A DNA stretch of 64,000 nucleotides from Gordonia westfalica (GCF_900105725.1 NZ_FNLM01000034.1:3038001-3102000), one strand, 5' to 3'; shown: positions 18,847 through 28,902, numbered from the stretch's first letter. Notes: a model not told the origin generated them from the letters alone. Translations and numbers: made by a program.

Positions 18847-19329
18847 TCAGAGCACGGATTCGATGGCGGCGACCACGGTCGGGTCGGTGGGCTCGGTGCG
18901 CGGACGGAAACGGTTCACGACCTCGCCGTCGGCGTTGACGAGGAACTTCTCGAAGTTCCACTGGATGTCGCCGGCCTCACCGTCGGCGTCGGCGTGGCGG
19001 GTCAGCTCGGCATACAGCGGATGACGGCCGTCGCCGTTGACATCGGTCTTCTCCAGCAGCGGGAACGTGACGCCGTAGGAGGTCGAACAGAAGGTCGCGA
19101 TCTCCTCGGCGGTGCCGGGCTCCTGGCCCATGAACTGGTTGCATGGGACGCCGACGACGGTGAGGCCCTTCTCGCCATAGGTCTTCGCGAGCTGCTCGAG
19201 ACCTTCGTACTGCGGGGTGAGGCCGCACTTGCTGGCGACGTTGACGATGAGGAGCGGCCCGCCGAAATCCTTCAGCGAGGCGTCGGAACCGTCGAGAGAA
19301 GTGACCGGGATGTCCTTGATGTTGCCCAT
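18847..19329 (-). CDS. glutathione peroxidase family thiol peroxidase
   Basis: A 160-aa peroxidase. The active-site Cys is in NVASKCGLTPQY (a Cys, not selenocysteine), the Gln in VPCNQFMGQEPG and the Trp in DIQWNFEKFLV, giving a full catalytic set. Actinobacterial members usually use thioredoxin or mycothiol rather than glutathione, so the name reflects the fold. It stands upstream of purS on the same strand with a 67-bp gap. Confidence 0.93.
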   Translation of the reverse strand: MGNIKDIPVTSLDGSDASLKDFGGPLLIVNVASKCGLTPQYEGLEQLAKTYGEKGLTVVGVPCNQFMGQEPGTAEEIATFCSTSYGVTFPLLEKTDVNGDGRHPLYAELTRHADADGEAGDIQWNFEKFLVNADGEVVNRFRPRTEPTDPTVVAAIESVL

Positions 19330-19450
19330 GACGAGAGATTAGCCCGTGGGCCCGTCCCTGTGATCGGCCGCACAGGCTGCTACGCAACGAGTCGACCGGG
19401 TACGGCTGTACTTGCGCGGACCCGTCGAGAGACTCAGATCACACGATTTT

Positions 19451-19493
19451 GCACAATATGTGCGATGTCACGCCTATTGCGTTTCTGCAATAG
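19451..19493. promoter_or_regulatory. two palindromes upstream of the MarR-MFS operon
   Basis: GCACA-ATA-TGTGC (19451-19463) and CTATTGC-N6-GCAATAG (19474-19493) are perfect inverted repeats 10 bp apart, ending 24 bp before the marR start. MarR proteins bind such palindromes, so these are good autoregulatory operators. Inferred from position and symmetry only. Confidence 0.6.
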
Positions 19494-19517
19494 TTGCATC
19501 GGAGTTACCATTTCCCG

Positions 19518-20030
19518 GTGTCCGAGGAATCCCCGTGCGCTCACGGCGCCGACCAATCGATCGAGGCCGCTTCGTCGGCGCTCGTCGCGTTCCTCGACCG
19601 GCTCCTCGACCTCGGCCGGCCCGAGACCATGGAGAGTCTCGCCGCCACCGACATCACCTTCTCCCAGCTGAGGGTGCTCTGCGCCCTCGGCAGCCACGAG
19701 GGTCCGATGCCGGTCAACGCCATCGCCGAGCAGGTTCAACTGTCCCTCGCGGCCGCGGGCCGGACGGTCGACAAGCTGGTCGGCTGCGGTTTGGCCGATC
19801 GTCGCGAGGACTCGGCCGACCGTCGGATCAAGCGCGTCTCACTCACCCACGGCGGCATGCGCTACCTCGAGACCCATCTGGCACTGCAGCACGAGACCGT
19901 ACGACGGTTCGTGGCCGGCCTGCCCGCCGAACTCCGGGACAACCTGTGTTCGGCGCTGCGACCCATCGTCGACGACGCCGTCGATCACTTCTGCCTGACC
20001 GGATCTATCGATAGGAAACACACCGCATGA
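19518..20030 (+). CDS. MarR family transcriptional regulator
   Basis: A 170-aa winged-helix repressor. The DNA-binding part is about residues 45-115: ITFSQLRVLCALGSHEG, VQLSLAAAGRTVDKLV and the wing DRREDSADRRIKRVSLT. GTG at 19518 is the likely start; the frame is open to 19494. It overlaps the MFS exporter by 4 bp, so regulator and pump are translated together, and two palindromes just upstream suggest autorepression relieved by a pump substrate. Confidence 0.9.
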   Translation: MSEESPCAHGADQSIEAASSALVAFLDRLLDLGRPETMESLAATDITFSQLRVLCALGSHEGPMPVNAIAEQVQLSLAAAGRTVDKLVGCGLADRREDSADRRIKRVSLTHGGMRYLETHLALQHETVRRFVAGLPAELRDNLCSALRPIVDDAVDHFCLTGSIDRKHTA

Positions 20031-21574
20031 CATCCTCCACCGGAGGCCATCTCCACGAAGGTCCGCCGGACACGAAGCTGGACCGCAATGTCCTGATGGT
20101 CGCCGGCGTGGTCGTTCTCGGCGCGATCATGTCGATTCTCGACGTCACCGTCGTGGCCGTCGCGCAGAACACCTTCCAGCAGGAGTTCAACACCGACGCC
20201 GCCGGCGCCGCCTGGACCGCGACCGGTTACACCCTCGCCCTGGCCGCAGTCATCCCGCTGTCGAGCTGGGCGGCGTCGCGGTTCGGCACCAAGAAGGTCT
20301 ATCTCGTCTCATTGGTGCTGTTCACCCTGGGTTCCGTCCTGTGTGCGCTGGCGCCGAGCATCGGCGCGCTGGTCGCGTTCCGCGTGATCCAGGGTCTCGG
20401 CGGCGGCATGCTGATGCCGGTCGGCATGATGATGCTGACCAAGGCCGCCGGTCCGGAACGAGTGGGTTCGGTCATGGCAGTCCTCGGTATCCCGATGCTC
20501 CTCGGCCCGATCTCGGGTCCCATCCTCGGCGGCGTCCTCATCGAGCAGCTGAGCTGGCACTGGATCTTCCTGATCAACGTCCCCATCGGAATCGGTGCCC
20601 TGGTCTTCTCCTGGATCGTCCTGCGCGACGATGCGGAGACCACGCGCTCGTCGATCGACGTCGTCGGTCTGCTCCTCCTGTCGCCGGGCCTGGCGCTGTT
20701 CCTGTTCGGCATCTCCTCGAGCGCGGAACACCGGACCTTCGTCAGCGGGCAGGTGCTGATCCCGACGATCATCGGCGCGATCCTCATCGTGGCGTTCATC
20801 TTCCACGCGCTGCGCAAGAAGAACCCGCTCCTCGATCTGAAGCTGTTCAAGAACCGCACGCTGAGCATCGCGGTGCTCACCATGGTGCTGTTCATGATCG
20901 CGTTCTTCGGTGCGGCACTGCTGTTCCCGCAGTACTTCATCGGCGTCCGCGGCGAGTCCACCCTGGCGGCGGGCCTGCTCCTGGCGCCGCAGGGCATCGG
21001 CGCCATGCTGACCATGCCGATCGCCGGCAAACTCACCGACAAGATGGGTCCCGGCAAGTTCGTGCTCGTCGGCATCGTGTTGATCCTGCTCGGCATGGCG
21101 ACGTTCACCATGCTCGGCGCGGACACCTCGTACTGGCTGATCTGCGGTTCGCTGTTCGTCCAGGGCCTCGGCATGGGTATGACGATGATGCCGATCATGT
21201 CCGCGGCGCTCGCCACGCTGAGCAACGCGCAGGTGCCCGACGGGTCGACGCTGATGAACGTCATCCAGCAGGCGGCCACCTCGATCGGCACCGCGGTGAT
21301 CTCGGTGATCCTCGCCAGCAGCCTGGCGAGCAAGCCGGAGGCAGGTCTCGCAATCATGGCGAACACCTCCGACAAGCCGCTGCCCCCGGGTGTCCCGGAC
21401 CCGCTGCCGGAGTCGTTCTTCGACACCGCTGCCGACGTGTTCTCCAACACCTTCGTAGTGTCGGTCGTACTGATCGTGCTCACGTTGATCCCGGCGTTCT
21501 TCCTGCCCCGCAAGAAGATCGCGTCGCCGCTCACCGAAGAGGACCTGGACCGCGGTCCGATCATGATGCACTGA
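20027..21574 (+). CDS. DHA2 family (EmrB/QacA-type) MFS drug exporter
   Basis: A 515-aa proton-driven exporter with about 14 membrane segments. Family motifs: motif D1-like LDVTVVAVAQNTF after helix 1, the RVIQGLGGGMLMP motif B and GPILGGVLIEQLSWHWIFLI (motif C and following). The C-terminus is cytosolic (LTEEDLDRGPIMMH). Expressed with the MarR regulator. The substrate cannot be read from the sequence. A strong bidirectional terminator follows. Confidence 0.93.
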   Translation: MTSSTGGHLHEGPPDTKLDRNVLMVAGVVVLGAIMSILDVTVVAVAQNTFQQEFNTDAAGAAWTATGYTLALAAVIPLSSWAASRFGTKKVYLVSLVLFTLGSVLCALAPSIGALVAFRVIQGLGGGMLMPVGMMMLTKAAGPERVGSVMAVLGIPMLLGPISGPILGGVLIEQLSWHWIFLINVPIGIGALVFSWIVLRDDAETTRSSIDVVGLLLLSPGLALFLFGISSSAEHRTFVSGQVLIPTIIGAILIVAFIFHALRKKNPLLDLKLFKNRTLSIAVLTMVLFMIAFFGAALLFPQYFIGVRGESTLAAGLLLAPQGIGAMLTMPIAGKLTDKMGPGKFVLVGIVLILLGMATFTMLGADTSYWLICGSLFVQGLGMGMTMMPIMSAALATLSNAQVPDGSTLMNVIQQAATSIGTAVISVILASSLASKPEAGLAIMANTSDKPLPPGVPDPLPESFFDTAADVFSNTFVVSVVLIVLTLIPAFFLPRKKIASPLTEEDLDRGPIMMH

Positions 21575-21587
21575 CCGATTTCGTCTC

Positions 21588-21637
21588 GAAACCACGAAGC
21601 CCCACCGACTCTCGGGTCGGTGGGGCTTCGTGGTTTC
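21588..21637. terminator. bidirectional terminator between MFS gene and oligopeptidase B
   Basis: A perfect 21-bp stem (21588-21608 with 21617-21637) around an 8-nt loop, with AAACC/GGTTT at the base. It lies between two convergent genes and can serve both strands. Confidence 0.9.
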
Positions 21638-21654
21638 AACCAGCGGGGTACGGC

Positions 21655-23802
21655 TCAGCAGTCCAGCGCGCCGGACTGCTGCAGGATCCACGCGATCTCG
21701 AAGGCGACTTCCTCCCACTGCTTGTACCGTCCGCTGACGCCGCCGTGACCGGCCGTCATCTCCGTCTTCAGCAGGATCGGATTGTCCGACGTCGACTTCT
21801 CCTGTAGCCGCGCAACCCATTTCGCCGCCTCGGTGTACAGCACCCGGGTGTCGTTGAGCGAGGTCAGCGCGAGGATCGGCGGGTACGGTTTCGCGTCGAC
21901 GTTCTCGTAGGGCGTGTAGGTCTTCATGTACTCGTAGACGTTCGGGTCGTGCAGAGGGTCACCCCACTCGTCCCACTCGATGACCGTCAGCGGCAGCGAC
22001 GGGTCCAGGATCGAGTTCAGGGCGTCGACGAACGGCACCGACGCCAGGATCCCGTTGAACAGCTCCGGCGCGAGATTGGCCACCGCACCGACGAGAAGCC
22101 CACCGGCCGAACCGCCCTCGGCGACCATCTGCTTCGGCGTCGTCCACCCGGACTCGACGAGATGGCGTCCGGCCGCGACGAAGTCGGTGAAGGTGTTCTT
22201 CTTGCTGAGTTCCTTGCCGTTCTCGTACCAGTAACGCCCCATCTCGCCACCGCCGCGGATGTGGGCGAGGACGAACACCATGCCCCGATCGAGCATGGAC
22301 AGGCGCGCCACCGAGAAGTAGGGATCGATGCTGGCCTCGTACGAGCCGTATCCGTACAGCAGCAGCGGGGCGGGCTTGGCGGAGTCGGTCTCCTTGCGCC
22401 GCACCACCGACAGCGGGATCCGGGTGCCGTCGTAGGCGATCGCCCACTCACGCGACTGGACGTAGTCGGCCGGGTCGTAGCCGCCGAGCACCGGCTGCCG
22501 CTTCAGCAGCGTGCGCTCACCGGTCGCGACGTCGAGTTCGAACAGTTCCACCGGTTCGATGAAACTCCCGTAGCCGATGCGCAGCTTCGGCGACCACCAC
22601 TCGGGGTTGCCGCCGAGTCCGGCCGAACTCAGTTCCTGCTCGAACTCGACCTCGTGGAAGTCGGATTCGGCGGGGATGCCGTCGATCTGCCGGAGGTCGG
22701 CGATGGCCAGACGCGGCAACGCATCTCGTCGGTACGACAGCACCAGGTAGTCGGCGAAGGCGTCGAGATCCTCGATGCGTCGGGTCGGGTCGTGCGCGAT
22801 CAGCGGACGCCGGTTCGACGGATCGTCGACCGGCGCGATGTCGATGGCGAAGTTCTCCGCCTTCTGGCCGTCCACGACCTCGTTGTGCACGATGACGAGG
22901 TGATCGTCGCCGCCGATGACCGCATGTTCGACGCTGTACTCGACGCCGTCGACGCGCGGTACGACACTGCGGAACTCACCGGTCGGGTTGTCGGCGGAGA
23001 GAATATAGCTCTCCGAGGTGATCTTGGAACCGACGCCGATGACGAGGTACTTGTCACTGCGCGTGGTGCCCATGCCGACCCAGAACCGTTCATCGGGCTC
23101 GTGGAAGACCTTGACGTCCTCGGTGCCGGCGCCGATGTCGTGGCGCCACACGGTGTCCGGACGCCACGCAGCGTCGACCGTCGAGTAGAAGACGTGACGG
23201 GCGTCCGCCGACCACACCGCGCTGCCCGAGGTGTCGGTGACGACGTCGTCGAGCACCTCGCCGGTGCGAAGATCCTTGATGCGCAGCGTGTATCGCTCGT
23301 CGCCGACGACATCGGTGCTGTAGGCCAGCCAGTTGCCGTCGTCGCTGACGGTCAGTGCGCCCAGACTGAAGAAGTCGTGCCCCTCGGCCTCGGCGTTGCT
23401 GTCGAGCAGGATCTCCTCACCGGGGAGCGTCACCCCGTCGTCGACCTTCGGCGCGGTCCAGTCGTCGTCGCCGGCGATCGGGCACCGGCAGGACGTCGAA
23501 TACTGCTTGCCCTCCTGGGTGCGGGCGAAGTACCAGTACCGTCCGCGCCGGACGGGCACCGACATGTCGGTTTCCTTGGTGCGGCTCTTTATCTCCTCGA
23601 AGATCTGCTTACGCAGGTCCTTCAGGTGCCCGGTGTGTGCCTCGGTGAACGCATTCTGCGCCTCGAGGTAGGCGGTGACCTCCGGATCGTCCTTGTCCCG
23701 CAACCATTCGTAGTCGTCGACGAAGGTGTCGCCGTGATGGGTGCGCTCCTTGGGCACCTTCTTGGCAACCGGCGGTGTCGCGGTTGCGCGCTCGTCGCTC
23801 AC
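21655..23802 (-). CDS. ptrB: S9 family peptidase, oligopeptidase B
   Basis: Prolyl-oligopeptidase-fold serine peptidase of 715 aa that cleaves short peptides after basic residues. An N-terminal seven-blade propeller (about 75-410) gates the catalytic domain with Ser in EGGSAGGLL, Asp in LTSLNDTRV and His in [23 protein letters not shown] and [12 protein letters not shown] are typical of the family. The GTG at 23802 has GGAGG 8 bp upstream and overlaps the purC stop (GTGA); a longer frame extends into purC. Confidence 0.93.
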   Translation of the reverse strand: MSDERATATPPVAKKVPKERTHHGDTFVDDYEWLRDKDDPEVTAYLEAQNAFTEAHTGHLKDLRKQIFEEIKSRTKETDMSVPVRRGRYWYFARTQEGKQYSTSCRCPIAGDDDWTAPKVDDGVTLPGEEILLDSNAEAEGHDFFSLGALTVSDDGNWLAYSTDVVGDERYTLRIKDLRTGEVLDDVVTDTSGSAVWSADARHVFYSTVDAAWRPDTVWRHDIGAGTEDVKVFHEPDERFWVGMGTTRSDKYLVIGVGSKITSESYILSADNPTGEFRSVVPRVDGVEYSVEHAVIGGDDHLVIVHNEVVDGQKAENFAIDIAPVDDPSNRRPLIAHDPTRRIEDLDAFADYLVLSYRRDALPRLAIADLRQIDGIPAESDFHEVEFEQELSSAGLGGNPEWWSPKLRIGYGSFIEPVELFELDVATGERTLLKRQPVLGGYDPADYVQSREWAIAYDGTRIPLSVVRRKETDSAKPAPLLLYGYGSYEASIDPYFSVARLSMLDRGMVFVLAHIRGGGEMGRYWYENGKELSKKNTFTDFVAAGRHLVESGWTTPKQMVAEGGSAGGLLVGAVANLAPELFNGILASVPFVDALNSILDPSLPLTVIEWDEWGDPLHDPNVYEYMKTYTPYENVDAKPYPPILALTSLNDTRVLYTEAAKWVARLQEKSTSDNPILLKTEMTAGHGGVSGRYKQWEEVAFEIAWILQQSGALDC

Positions 23803-24698
23803 GAGGACACCTCCGCGGTGGGCCAGTCGGCGAAGGACTTCTGCGAAATCCATTCATAGGCATCGATATAGCGCTGACGGGTGCGTTGGATGACGTCGTC
23901 GGGCAACGACGGTGGGGCGACGTCGGACGCACGGTCCCAGCCGGATTCGGCGCTGGTCAACCAGTTCCGGACGATCTGCTTGTCGAAGCTCGGCTGCACC
24001 TTGCCCGCCTCGTAGGACGCGGCCTCCCAGTAGCGCGAGGAGTCGGGCGTCAGCACCTCGTCGGCGAGCACCAGTTCCCCGTCCGCGCCGCGCCCGAACT
24101 CGAACTTGGTGTCCGCGAGGATGATTCCTCGATCGGCGGCCACCGCAGCGCCGCGTCCGTAGATGTCCAGGGTCGCCGAACGCAGCGCCTCGGCGAGTTC
24201 GGCGCCCTCCTGCTCGACGACGCGCTCGAAGCTGATGTTCTCGTCGTGCTCACCCTGCTCCGCCTTCGTGGCCGGGGTGAAGATCGGCTCGGGCAGCTTG
24301 CTCGCCTCCGCCAGGCCGGCGGGCAGTTCGACGCCGCACACCGCACCGGTCGCCTGGTAGTCGAGCAGACCCGAACCGGTCAGGTACCCGCGCGCGACGC
24401 ATTCGACCTGAACCATCGGGAGCCGACGCACCACCATCGACCGGCCGACGACCTCGCCCGGGATGCGCTCGTCGGTGGGTCCACCGGCGAGATGGTTGGG
24501 GACGCCGAGCTCGTCGAACCAGAAGAAGCTCATCGCCGTCAGGATGCGGCCCTTGTCGGGGATCGCGGGGGTCAGGATGTGGTCGTAGGCCGAGATCCGG
24601 TCGGAGGCCACCAACAGCAGGGTGTCCGCGTCGATCTCGTAGATCTCACGGACCTTCCCCGACGCCAGATGCCGGTAGGACTGCAGTTCGGGACGCAT
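23799..24698 (-). CDS. purC: phosphoribosylaminoimidazole-succinocarboxamide synthase
   Basis: SAICAR synthase, 299 aa, which joins CAIR and aspartate with ATP in purine synthesis. Recognised by [12 protein letters not shown] (nucleotide-binding start), [31 protein letters not shown] and [12 protein letters not shown]. The ATG at 24698 gives the family start [11 protein letters not shown]; the frame is open 29 codons further up. It overlaps ptrB by 4 bp. Confidence 0.96.
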   Translation of the reverse strand: MRPELQSYRHLASGKVREIYEIDADTLLLVASDRISAYDHILTPAIPDKGRILTAMSFFWFDELGVPNHLAGGPTDERIPGEVVGRSMVVRRLPMVQVECVARGYLTGSGLLDYQATGAVCGVELPAGLAEASKLPEPIFTPATKAEQGEHDENISFERVVEQEGAELAEALRSATLDIYGRGAAVAADRGIILADTKFEFGRGADGELVLADEVLTPDSSRYWEAASYEAGKVQPSFDKQIVRNWLTSAESGWDRASDVAPPSLPDDVIQRTRQRYIDAYEWISQKSFADWPTAEVSS

Positions 24699-24759
24699 GG
24701 ACTCGACCCTAGAGGTTCTGCGGGAGACGCGGGACGGCAGGCTCTGACATTCTTGACCG

Positions 24760-25038
24760 ATGACCGCACCCCACATCACCATCACCTACTGCACCCAGTG
24801 CAACTGGCTGCTGCGGGCGTCGTGGATGGCGTCGGAGCTGCTGAACACCTTCGGCACCGAGATCGGCTCGGTGACCCTGGTCCCCGGAACCGGCGGCGTG
24901 TTCCACATCGACGTCGACGGCACCCAGATCTGGGAGCGCAAACGGGACGGCGGTTTCCCCGGCGCCCCCGAACTCAAGCGGCTGGTGCGCGACGCCGCAC
25001 TCCCCGACTGGAACCTCGGGCACGGCGACCCGGCCTGA
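24760..25038 (+). CDS. SelT/SelW/SelH (Rdx) family thioredoxin-like protein, CxxC form
   Basis: A 92-aa thioredoxin-like redox protein. The active motif is YCTQCNW near residue 11, that is CxxC in place of the CxxU of selenoprotein [11 protein letters not shown] and [11 protein letters not shown] complete the Rdx pattern. Its role is uncertain. It diverges from purC with a 61-bp gap. Confidence 0.9.
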   Translation: MTAPHITITYCTQCNWLLRASWMASELLNTFGTEIGSVTLVPGTGGVFHIDVDGTQIWERKRDGGFPGAPELKRLVRDAALPDWNLGHGDPA

Positions 25039-25083
25039 CACTCCGCCACGAATCGACCCATAGTTCTAATCAACGACTATAGA

Positions 25084-25302
25084 TTGACAGAAAGTCGAGG
25101 CTACAAATACTTTGCTCCGTGGCTGGTCACCCAACTCCTGGGCTTCGCCTCGATCGCGCTCGGCTTCGCGCACTTCTACCTGATACTCCGGGTGGTCCTC
25201 AACCGCGATCCGTTCGACTTCGACTACGTTCCGCCCGAGGGTGAGGACGAGTTCCGCGTCGACATCTCCAAGCGGAAGAAAGAGAAGAACCAGCCTGCGT
25301 AG
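25084..25302 (+). CDS. small single-helix membrane protein of unknown function
   Basis: A 72-aa frame with a TTG start (no ATG or GTG is available near the N-terminus). One hydrophobic helix (about 14-36, LVTQLLGFASIALGFAHFYL) is followed by an acidic segment (FDFDYVPPEGEDEF) and a Lys-rich tail (SKRKKEKNQ). A TATAGATT stretch just before the TTG may be a promoter. No family recognised. It ends ahead of a strong terminator, which supports a real gene. Confidence 0.55.
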   Translation: MTESRGYKYFAPWLVTQLLGFASIALGFAHFYLILRVVLNRDPFDFDYVPPEGEDEFRVDISKRKKEKNQPA

Positions 25303-25322
25303 TCAGCTGCGTCGTCGAACAC

Positions 25323-25373
25323 CTCCGGCCGGTGTCGACAGGACCGTGACAGTCCCGTCGACACCGGCCGGAG
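25323..25373. terminator. bidirectional terminator between the small membrane gene and purB
   Basis: A perfect 17-bp GC-rich stem (25323-25339 with 25357-25373) with a 17-nt loop, placed between two convergent genes. No T tract, which is usual in this GC range. Confidence 0.8.
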
Positions 25374-25398
25374 TGACCTCGATACGCGGCCGGGAGCC

Positions 25399-26826
25399 CT
25401 ACAGGATCGGGGCAGGCGCGTAGGCCGCGGCCTCCGGGTACTGCCCGATGATCTTCTCCGCGGCGGCGATGACGTCGGCGACCTGCTGTTCGGCCGCACC
25501 GACGAACACCGACTTGTCGGCGAGCAGCTCGTCGAGCTGCGCGCGGTCGAGCGGGATGCGGTCGTCGGCGGCGAGGCGATCGAGCAGATCGGGCTCGCGA
25601 CCCTCCTCACGCATGGCCAGGGCCACGGCGACGGCGTTCTCCTTGATCGCCTCGTGGGCGGTCTCGCGCCCCACGCCCGCGCGCACCGCCGCCATCAGCA
25701 CCTTGGTGGTCGCGAGGAACGGCAGGTAGCGGTCCAACTCGTTGGCGATGACCGCGGGGTAGGCGCCGAACTCGGCGAGGACGGTCAGGAAGGTCTCCAT
25801 CAGACCGTCGATCGCGAAGAAGGCGTCCGGCAGCGCGACGCGGCGGACGACCGAGCAGAACACGTCGCCCTCGTTCCACTGCGCGCCGGCGAGTTCGGCC
25901 GCCATCGAGCCGTAGCCGCGGAGGATCACGGCGAGACCGTTGACGCGCTCACAGCTGCGGGTGTTCATCTTGTGCGGCATCGCCGAGCTGCCGACCTGAC
26001 CGGGCTGGAAGCCCTCGGTGACCAGCTCGTGGCCGGCCATCAGCCGGATGGTGTGTGCGAGCGACGACGGCGCGGCGGCGACCTGCACCAGCGCGGACAC
26101 GACGTCGTGGTCGAGCGAACGCGGGTAGATCTGGCCGACCGAGGTGAACGAGCGGGCGAAGCCGAGGTGATCGGCGACGCGGGACTCGAGGTCGGCGAGC
26201 TTGACGGCGTCGCCGCCGAGCAGGTCGAGCATGTCCTGCGAGGTACCCATCGGGCCCTTGATGCCGCGCAGCGGGTAGCGGTCGATCAGCTCACGAAGCC
26301 GCGTGAGCGCGATCATCAGTTCGTCGGCGGCCGAGGCGAAACGCTTGCCGAGGGTCGTGGCCTGCGCGGCGACGTTGTGGCTGCGGCCGGCCATGACGAC
26401 CGAGGAGTACTGGGCGGCACGCTCGACGATGCGGGCCAGCACCGCGACACCGTGCGCGTGGACGTGCTCGAGCGAGCGGAGGATCTGCAGCTGCTCGACG
26501 TTCTCGGTGAGGTCGCGGCTGGTCATGCCCTTGTGGATCTGCTCATGGCCGGCGAGTGCGTTGAACTCCTCGATGCGAGCCTTCACATCGTGGCGCGTGA
26601 CGCGCTCACGGTCGGCGATCGAAGCGAGATCCACCTGATCGACGACGCGTTCGTAGTCGGCGATGGCATCGGCCGGGACGTCGATCCCGAGATCGCGCTG
26701 AGCCTTCAGTACCGCGATCCACAGGCGCCGTTCGAGTGCGATCTTGGTGGTCGCCGACCACAGCTCGGCGAGGTCGGCGGAGGCATAGCGGCTGGCCAGG
26801 ACGTTGGCAATGGCGGGCTTCGACAC
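25399..26826 (-). CDS. purB: adenylosuccinate lyase
   Basis: Homotetrameric lyase of 475 aa acting twice in purine synthesis: SAICAR to AICAR and adenylosuccinate to AMP. The fumarase-superfamily signature GSSAMPHKMNTRSCER contains the flexible catalytic loop, and HKGMTSRDLTEN and AGRSHNVAAQATTLGKR hold the other active-site residues. Start ATG 26826 gives MSKPAIANVLASRYAS, as in mycobacterial PurB. Confidence 0.97.
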   Translation of the reverse strand: MSKPAIANVLASRYASADLAELWSATTKIALERRLWIAVLKAQRDLGIDVPADAIADYERVVDQVDLASIADRERVTRHDVKARIEEFNALAGHEQIHKGMTSRDLTENVEQLQILRSLEHVHAHGVAVLARIVERAAQYSSVVMAGRSHNVAAQATTLGKRFASAADELMIALTRLRELIDRYPLRGIKGPMGTSQDMLDLLGGDAVKLADLESRVADHLGFARSFTSVGQIYPRSLDHDVVSALVQVAAAPSSLAHTIRLMAGHELVTEGFQPGQVGSSAMPHKMNTRSCERVNGLAVILRGYGSMAAELAGAQWNEGDVFCSVVRRVALPDAFFAIDGLMETFLTVLAEFGAYPAVIANELDRYLPFLATTKVLMAAVRAGVGRETAHEAIKENAVAVALAMREEGREPDLLDRLAADDRIPLDRAQLDELLADKSVFVGAAEQQVADVIAAAEKIIGQYPEAAAYAPAPIL

Positions 26827-26879
26827 CCGCCCAGTGTAGGTCGACCGCGGACAGATCCTGCAATCCCGCTACCCGACGC

Positions 26880-27296
26880 TCAGAAGGCCAGACACGTTCC
26901 GTTGGACCCGTAGCCCTGACGCACCTTCACCAGGGTGGGCTGCGAGGCCTTGCCGTTCTGGACCGCGTAGAGGTACTTGTCGCCGATCCGCCGGGGCACC
27001 CAGGTGACCGACGCGAGAGCGCCGGACGGGAGATCGCGGCCGATGAATCGTGCCGGCAGACCGGGCTTGACCTCCCAGAACTCCACCCAGCCGGAGGAGT
27101 CGACCGGGACCGTCACGGGGTACGTACAGCCGGTTCCGTAGACCGCCGACGACAGCGGGACACCGGCGTCGACACGGCCGGCCGGAGCGGCGTGCGCACC
27201 GGGCGCGACGAGCATCGTCACCCCGGCGATCACGGACATGAGCGCGGCGACAAGACCTGCGCGGGTACTGCGGCTGGCCAACGACTCCCCCGACAT
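26880..27296 (-). CDS. small secreted protein of unknown function
   Basis: A 138-aa protein with a Sec signal peptide (helix AGLVAALMSVIAGVTMLV, likely cleavage after APGAHA). The mature part of about 100 aa has two Cys (GTGCTYPV and NGTCLAF) that could form a disulphide, and reads like a small beta-sandwich. The start ATG 27296 has a GAAGGGA site. Not recognised as a named family. Confidence 0.7.
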   Translation of the reverse strand: MSGESLASRSTRAGLVAALMSVIAGVTMLVAPGAHAAPAGRVDAGVPLSSAVYGTGCTYPVTVPVDSSGWVEFWEVKPGLPARFIGRDLPSGALASVTWVPRRIGDKYLYAVQNGKASQPTLVKVRQGYGSNGTCLAF

Positions 27297-27369
27297 CCGA
27301 TCCCTTCCCGGTGGTGACCTGACGACCCATCGTGACACCAACCGGACCGGCGCGGGCGCGTTTTGCCCG

Positions 27370-27972
27370 TCACGCCCGCGGCGCGAGGACGTCGACCACC
27401 TCGAGCAGGGCGTCACGCACCGCGTCGATGGGCCGGACACCGTTCTGTCCGAGTGCGCCGACGATGGCGCCGTCCTCGATCCCGATCAGCTGGGCGATGT
27501 GGGCGGGGTCGGCGACCCGGCCCGATTTGGCGAGAACGTCGAGGTGGCACAAGGACAGCGCGCGCCACCGGTCGCTCACCACCTCGCGCAGCATCGGGTA
27601 CCGCGCCGCCAGCGCGATCATCTCGTAACGGGCCGACAGCTGCTGGATCGTGTCGTCGCCGACGACGACCTCGGCGAGAGCCGTCGCCGTTGCCGTTCTC
27701 CCGCGGCGTCGACGGGGAAGTGCGTTGCAGCGCTCGGTGACTGCGGTCGCGTCGTGGCTGCAGAGGCTCGCGGCGGCCTCGGCCATCAGGTCGTCGAGGG
27801 AGGCGAAATAGTACGTCGTCGACGCCAGCGGCAACTGGGCGCGCTCGGCCACCGCACGATGGCGCACGGCGTCGAAGCCACCTTCGAGCAGCAGCTCGCC
27901 GGCGGCCTCGATCAATCGAGACCGCCGTCGCGCACCCTTGGGTGTCGCTGCCGACGTCATCATGGGCTTCAT
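27370..27972 (-). CDS. TetR family transcriptional regulator
   Basis: A 200-aa regulator. The N-terminal DNA-binding domain (about residues 12-60) has AAGELLLEGGFDAVRHRAVA, then AERAQLPLASTTYYFASLDD. The C-terminus is a helical ligand domain ending LLEVVDVLAPRA. Start ATG 27972 is favoured over ATG 27963 because of upstream GGAG; both are possible. An inverted repeat overlaps its promoter. The partner gene is not obvious; the nearest divergent gene is 28144. Confidence 0.85.
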   Translation of the reverse strand: MKPMMTSAATPKGARRRSRLIEAAGELLLEGGFDAVRHRAVAERAQLPLASTTYYFASLDDLMAEAAASLCSHDATAVTERCNALPRRRRGRTATATALAEVVVGDDTIQQLSARYEMIALAARYPMLREVVSDRWRALSLCHLDVLAKSGRVADPAHIAQLIGIEDGAIVGALGQNGVRPIDAVRDALLEVVDVLAPRA

Positions 27973-27988
27973 GCTGCCAAAGGGCTCC

Positions 27989-28021
27989 GTACCGCCGTAT
28001 TGCTTTTGACCAAAGCGGTAC
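27989..28021. promoter_or_regulatory. inverted repeat upstream of the TetR gene
   Basis: GTACCGC (27989-27995) and GCGGTAC (28015-28021) form a perfect inverted repeat with a 19-bp spacer that contains CTTTTGACCAAAG. It sits 17-49 bp upstream of the TetR start, a usual place for an autoregulatory operator. Confidence 0.5.
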
Positions 28022-28143
28022 AACCACAGTCGAATTCCCGTATAAGCGGGCGACACTCGTGGTGAATGCGCTGTTCAGAGTCGGTGTCAGTCGGTCATCG
28101 GACAGGTGATCGGTACGCGCCCGAACGCGTCTACCGTGATCCC

Positions 28144-28902
28144 ATGCAGTTCGACGGCCTCCACGCTGTCGCCGATTACGCGGCGCTCTACACGTCCCTG
28201 AGGCAGTCCGCATTCGTCGACTTCCTCCGGGAGAGGCTGGGCACCTTCGACGTACGGTGCGACGAGGACAGTCGCGCCGTCGTGTTCACCTCCGACGGCG
28301 CCGGTTCCGAGGGACACGAAGAGGTTACGGCCGTCCGTTCGCGGGCGTCGCTGGTCGCCGTGGTCGAACCGTCGGCGATCGTCTGGGGCTGGGCACACCC
28401 GTGCGGCGACACGTCCGGACCGGCGTCGAGGCTACGTGAGGCCGGCGCACGACTCGGCATCGACGATTTCACCTCCCCGCGAGTGTTGCTGCCGCCCAAT
28501 CCGTCCCGCGACAGAGCCGACGATCCGGGCAGCCGGGTCATCGAGATCATCGCGGCCGCGGCCGTCGGCAGCACCGGCATGAGTCCGTATTGCACGGTTC
28601 GTCTCGAAGGTGACGATCGCGGCGTGTTCCTGCTCGACGGCATCACCCTCCCCGAGCCTACCTTCGCCGACTTCGCCACCAAGATGCCGAAGGTCATGGG
28701 TTCCCTTGCGGTGAACGATCATCGGGTCGCCATCCACGGCATGGCCGCGCGACGCGGGTGGCACATCAGCTGGCGGACCGGGACCGACGGCGGACGTTCA
28801 CCGATCTGTGATGTGACCGATGGTCGTTCTGTGGCCCACGTGAACTTCGACCGTCGCGGCCGGCCGGTGGATTACCTCTGCGAACTGGCCGACCAGAGCT
28901 GA
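28144..28902 (+). CDS. uncharacterised protein, possibly DUF6882-like
   Basis: A 252-aa soluble protein with no signal or membrane segment. The middle reads SAIVWGWAHP, which recalls the WxWAW pattern of DUF6882, and it has an Ala/Ile-rich helix IIEIIAAAAVGS. Start ATG 28144 (MQFDGLHAVADYAA). No function can be assigned. Confidence 0.6.
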   Translation: MQFDGLHAVADYAALYTSLRQSAFVDFLRERLGTFDVRCDEDSRAVVFTSDGAGSEGHEEVTAVRSRASLVAVVEPSAIVWGWAHPCGDTSGPASRLREAGARLGIDDFTSPRVLLPPNPSRDRADDPGSRVIEIIAAAAVGSTGMSPYCTVRLEGDDRGVFLLDGITLPEPTFADFATKMPKVMGSLAVNDHRVAIHGMAARRGWHISWRTGTDGGRSPICDVTDGRSVAHVNFDRRGRPVDYLCELADQS

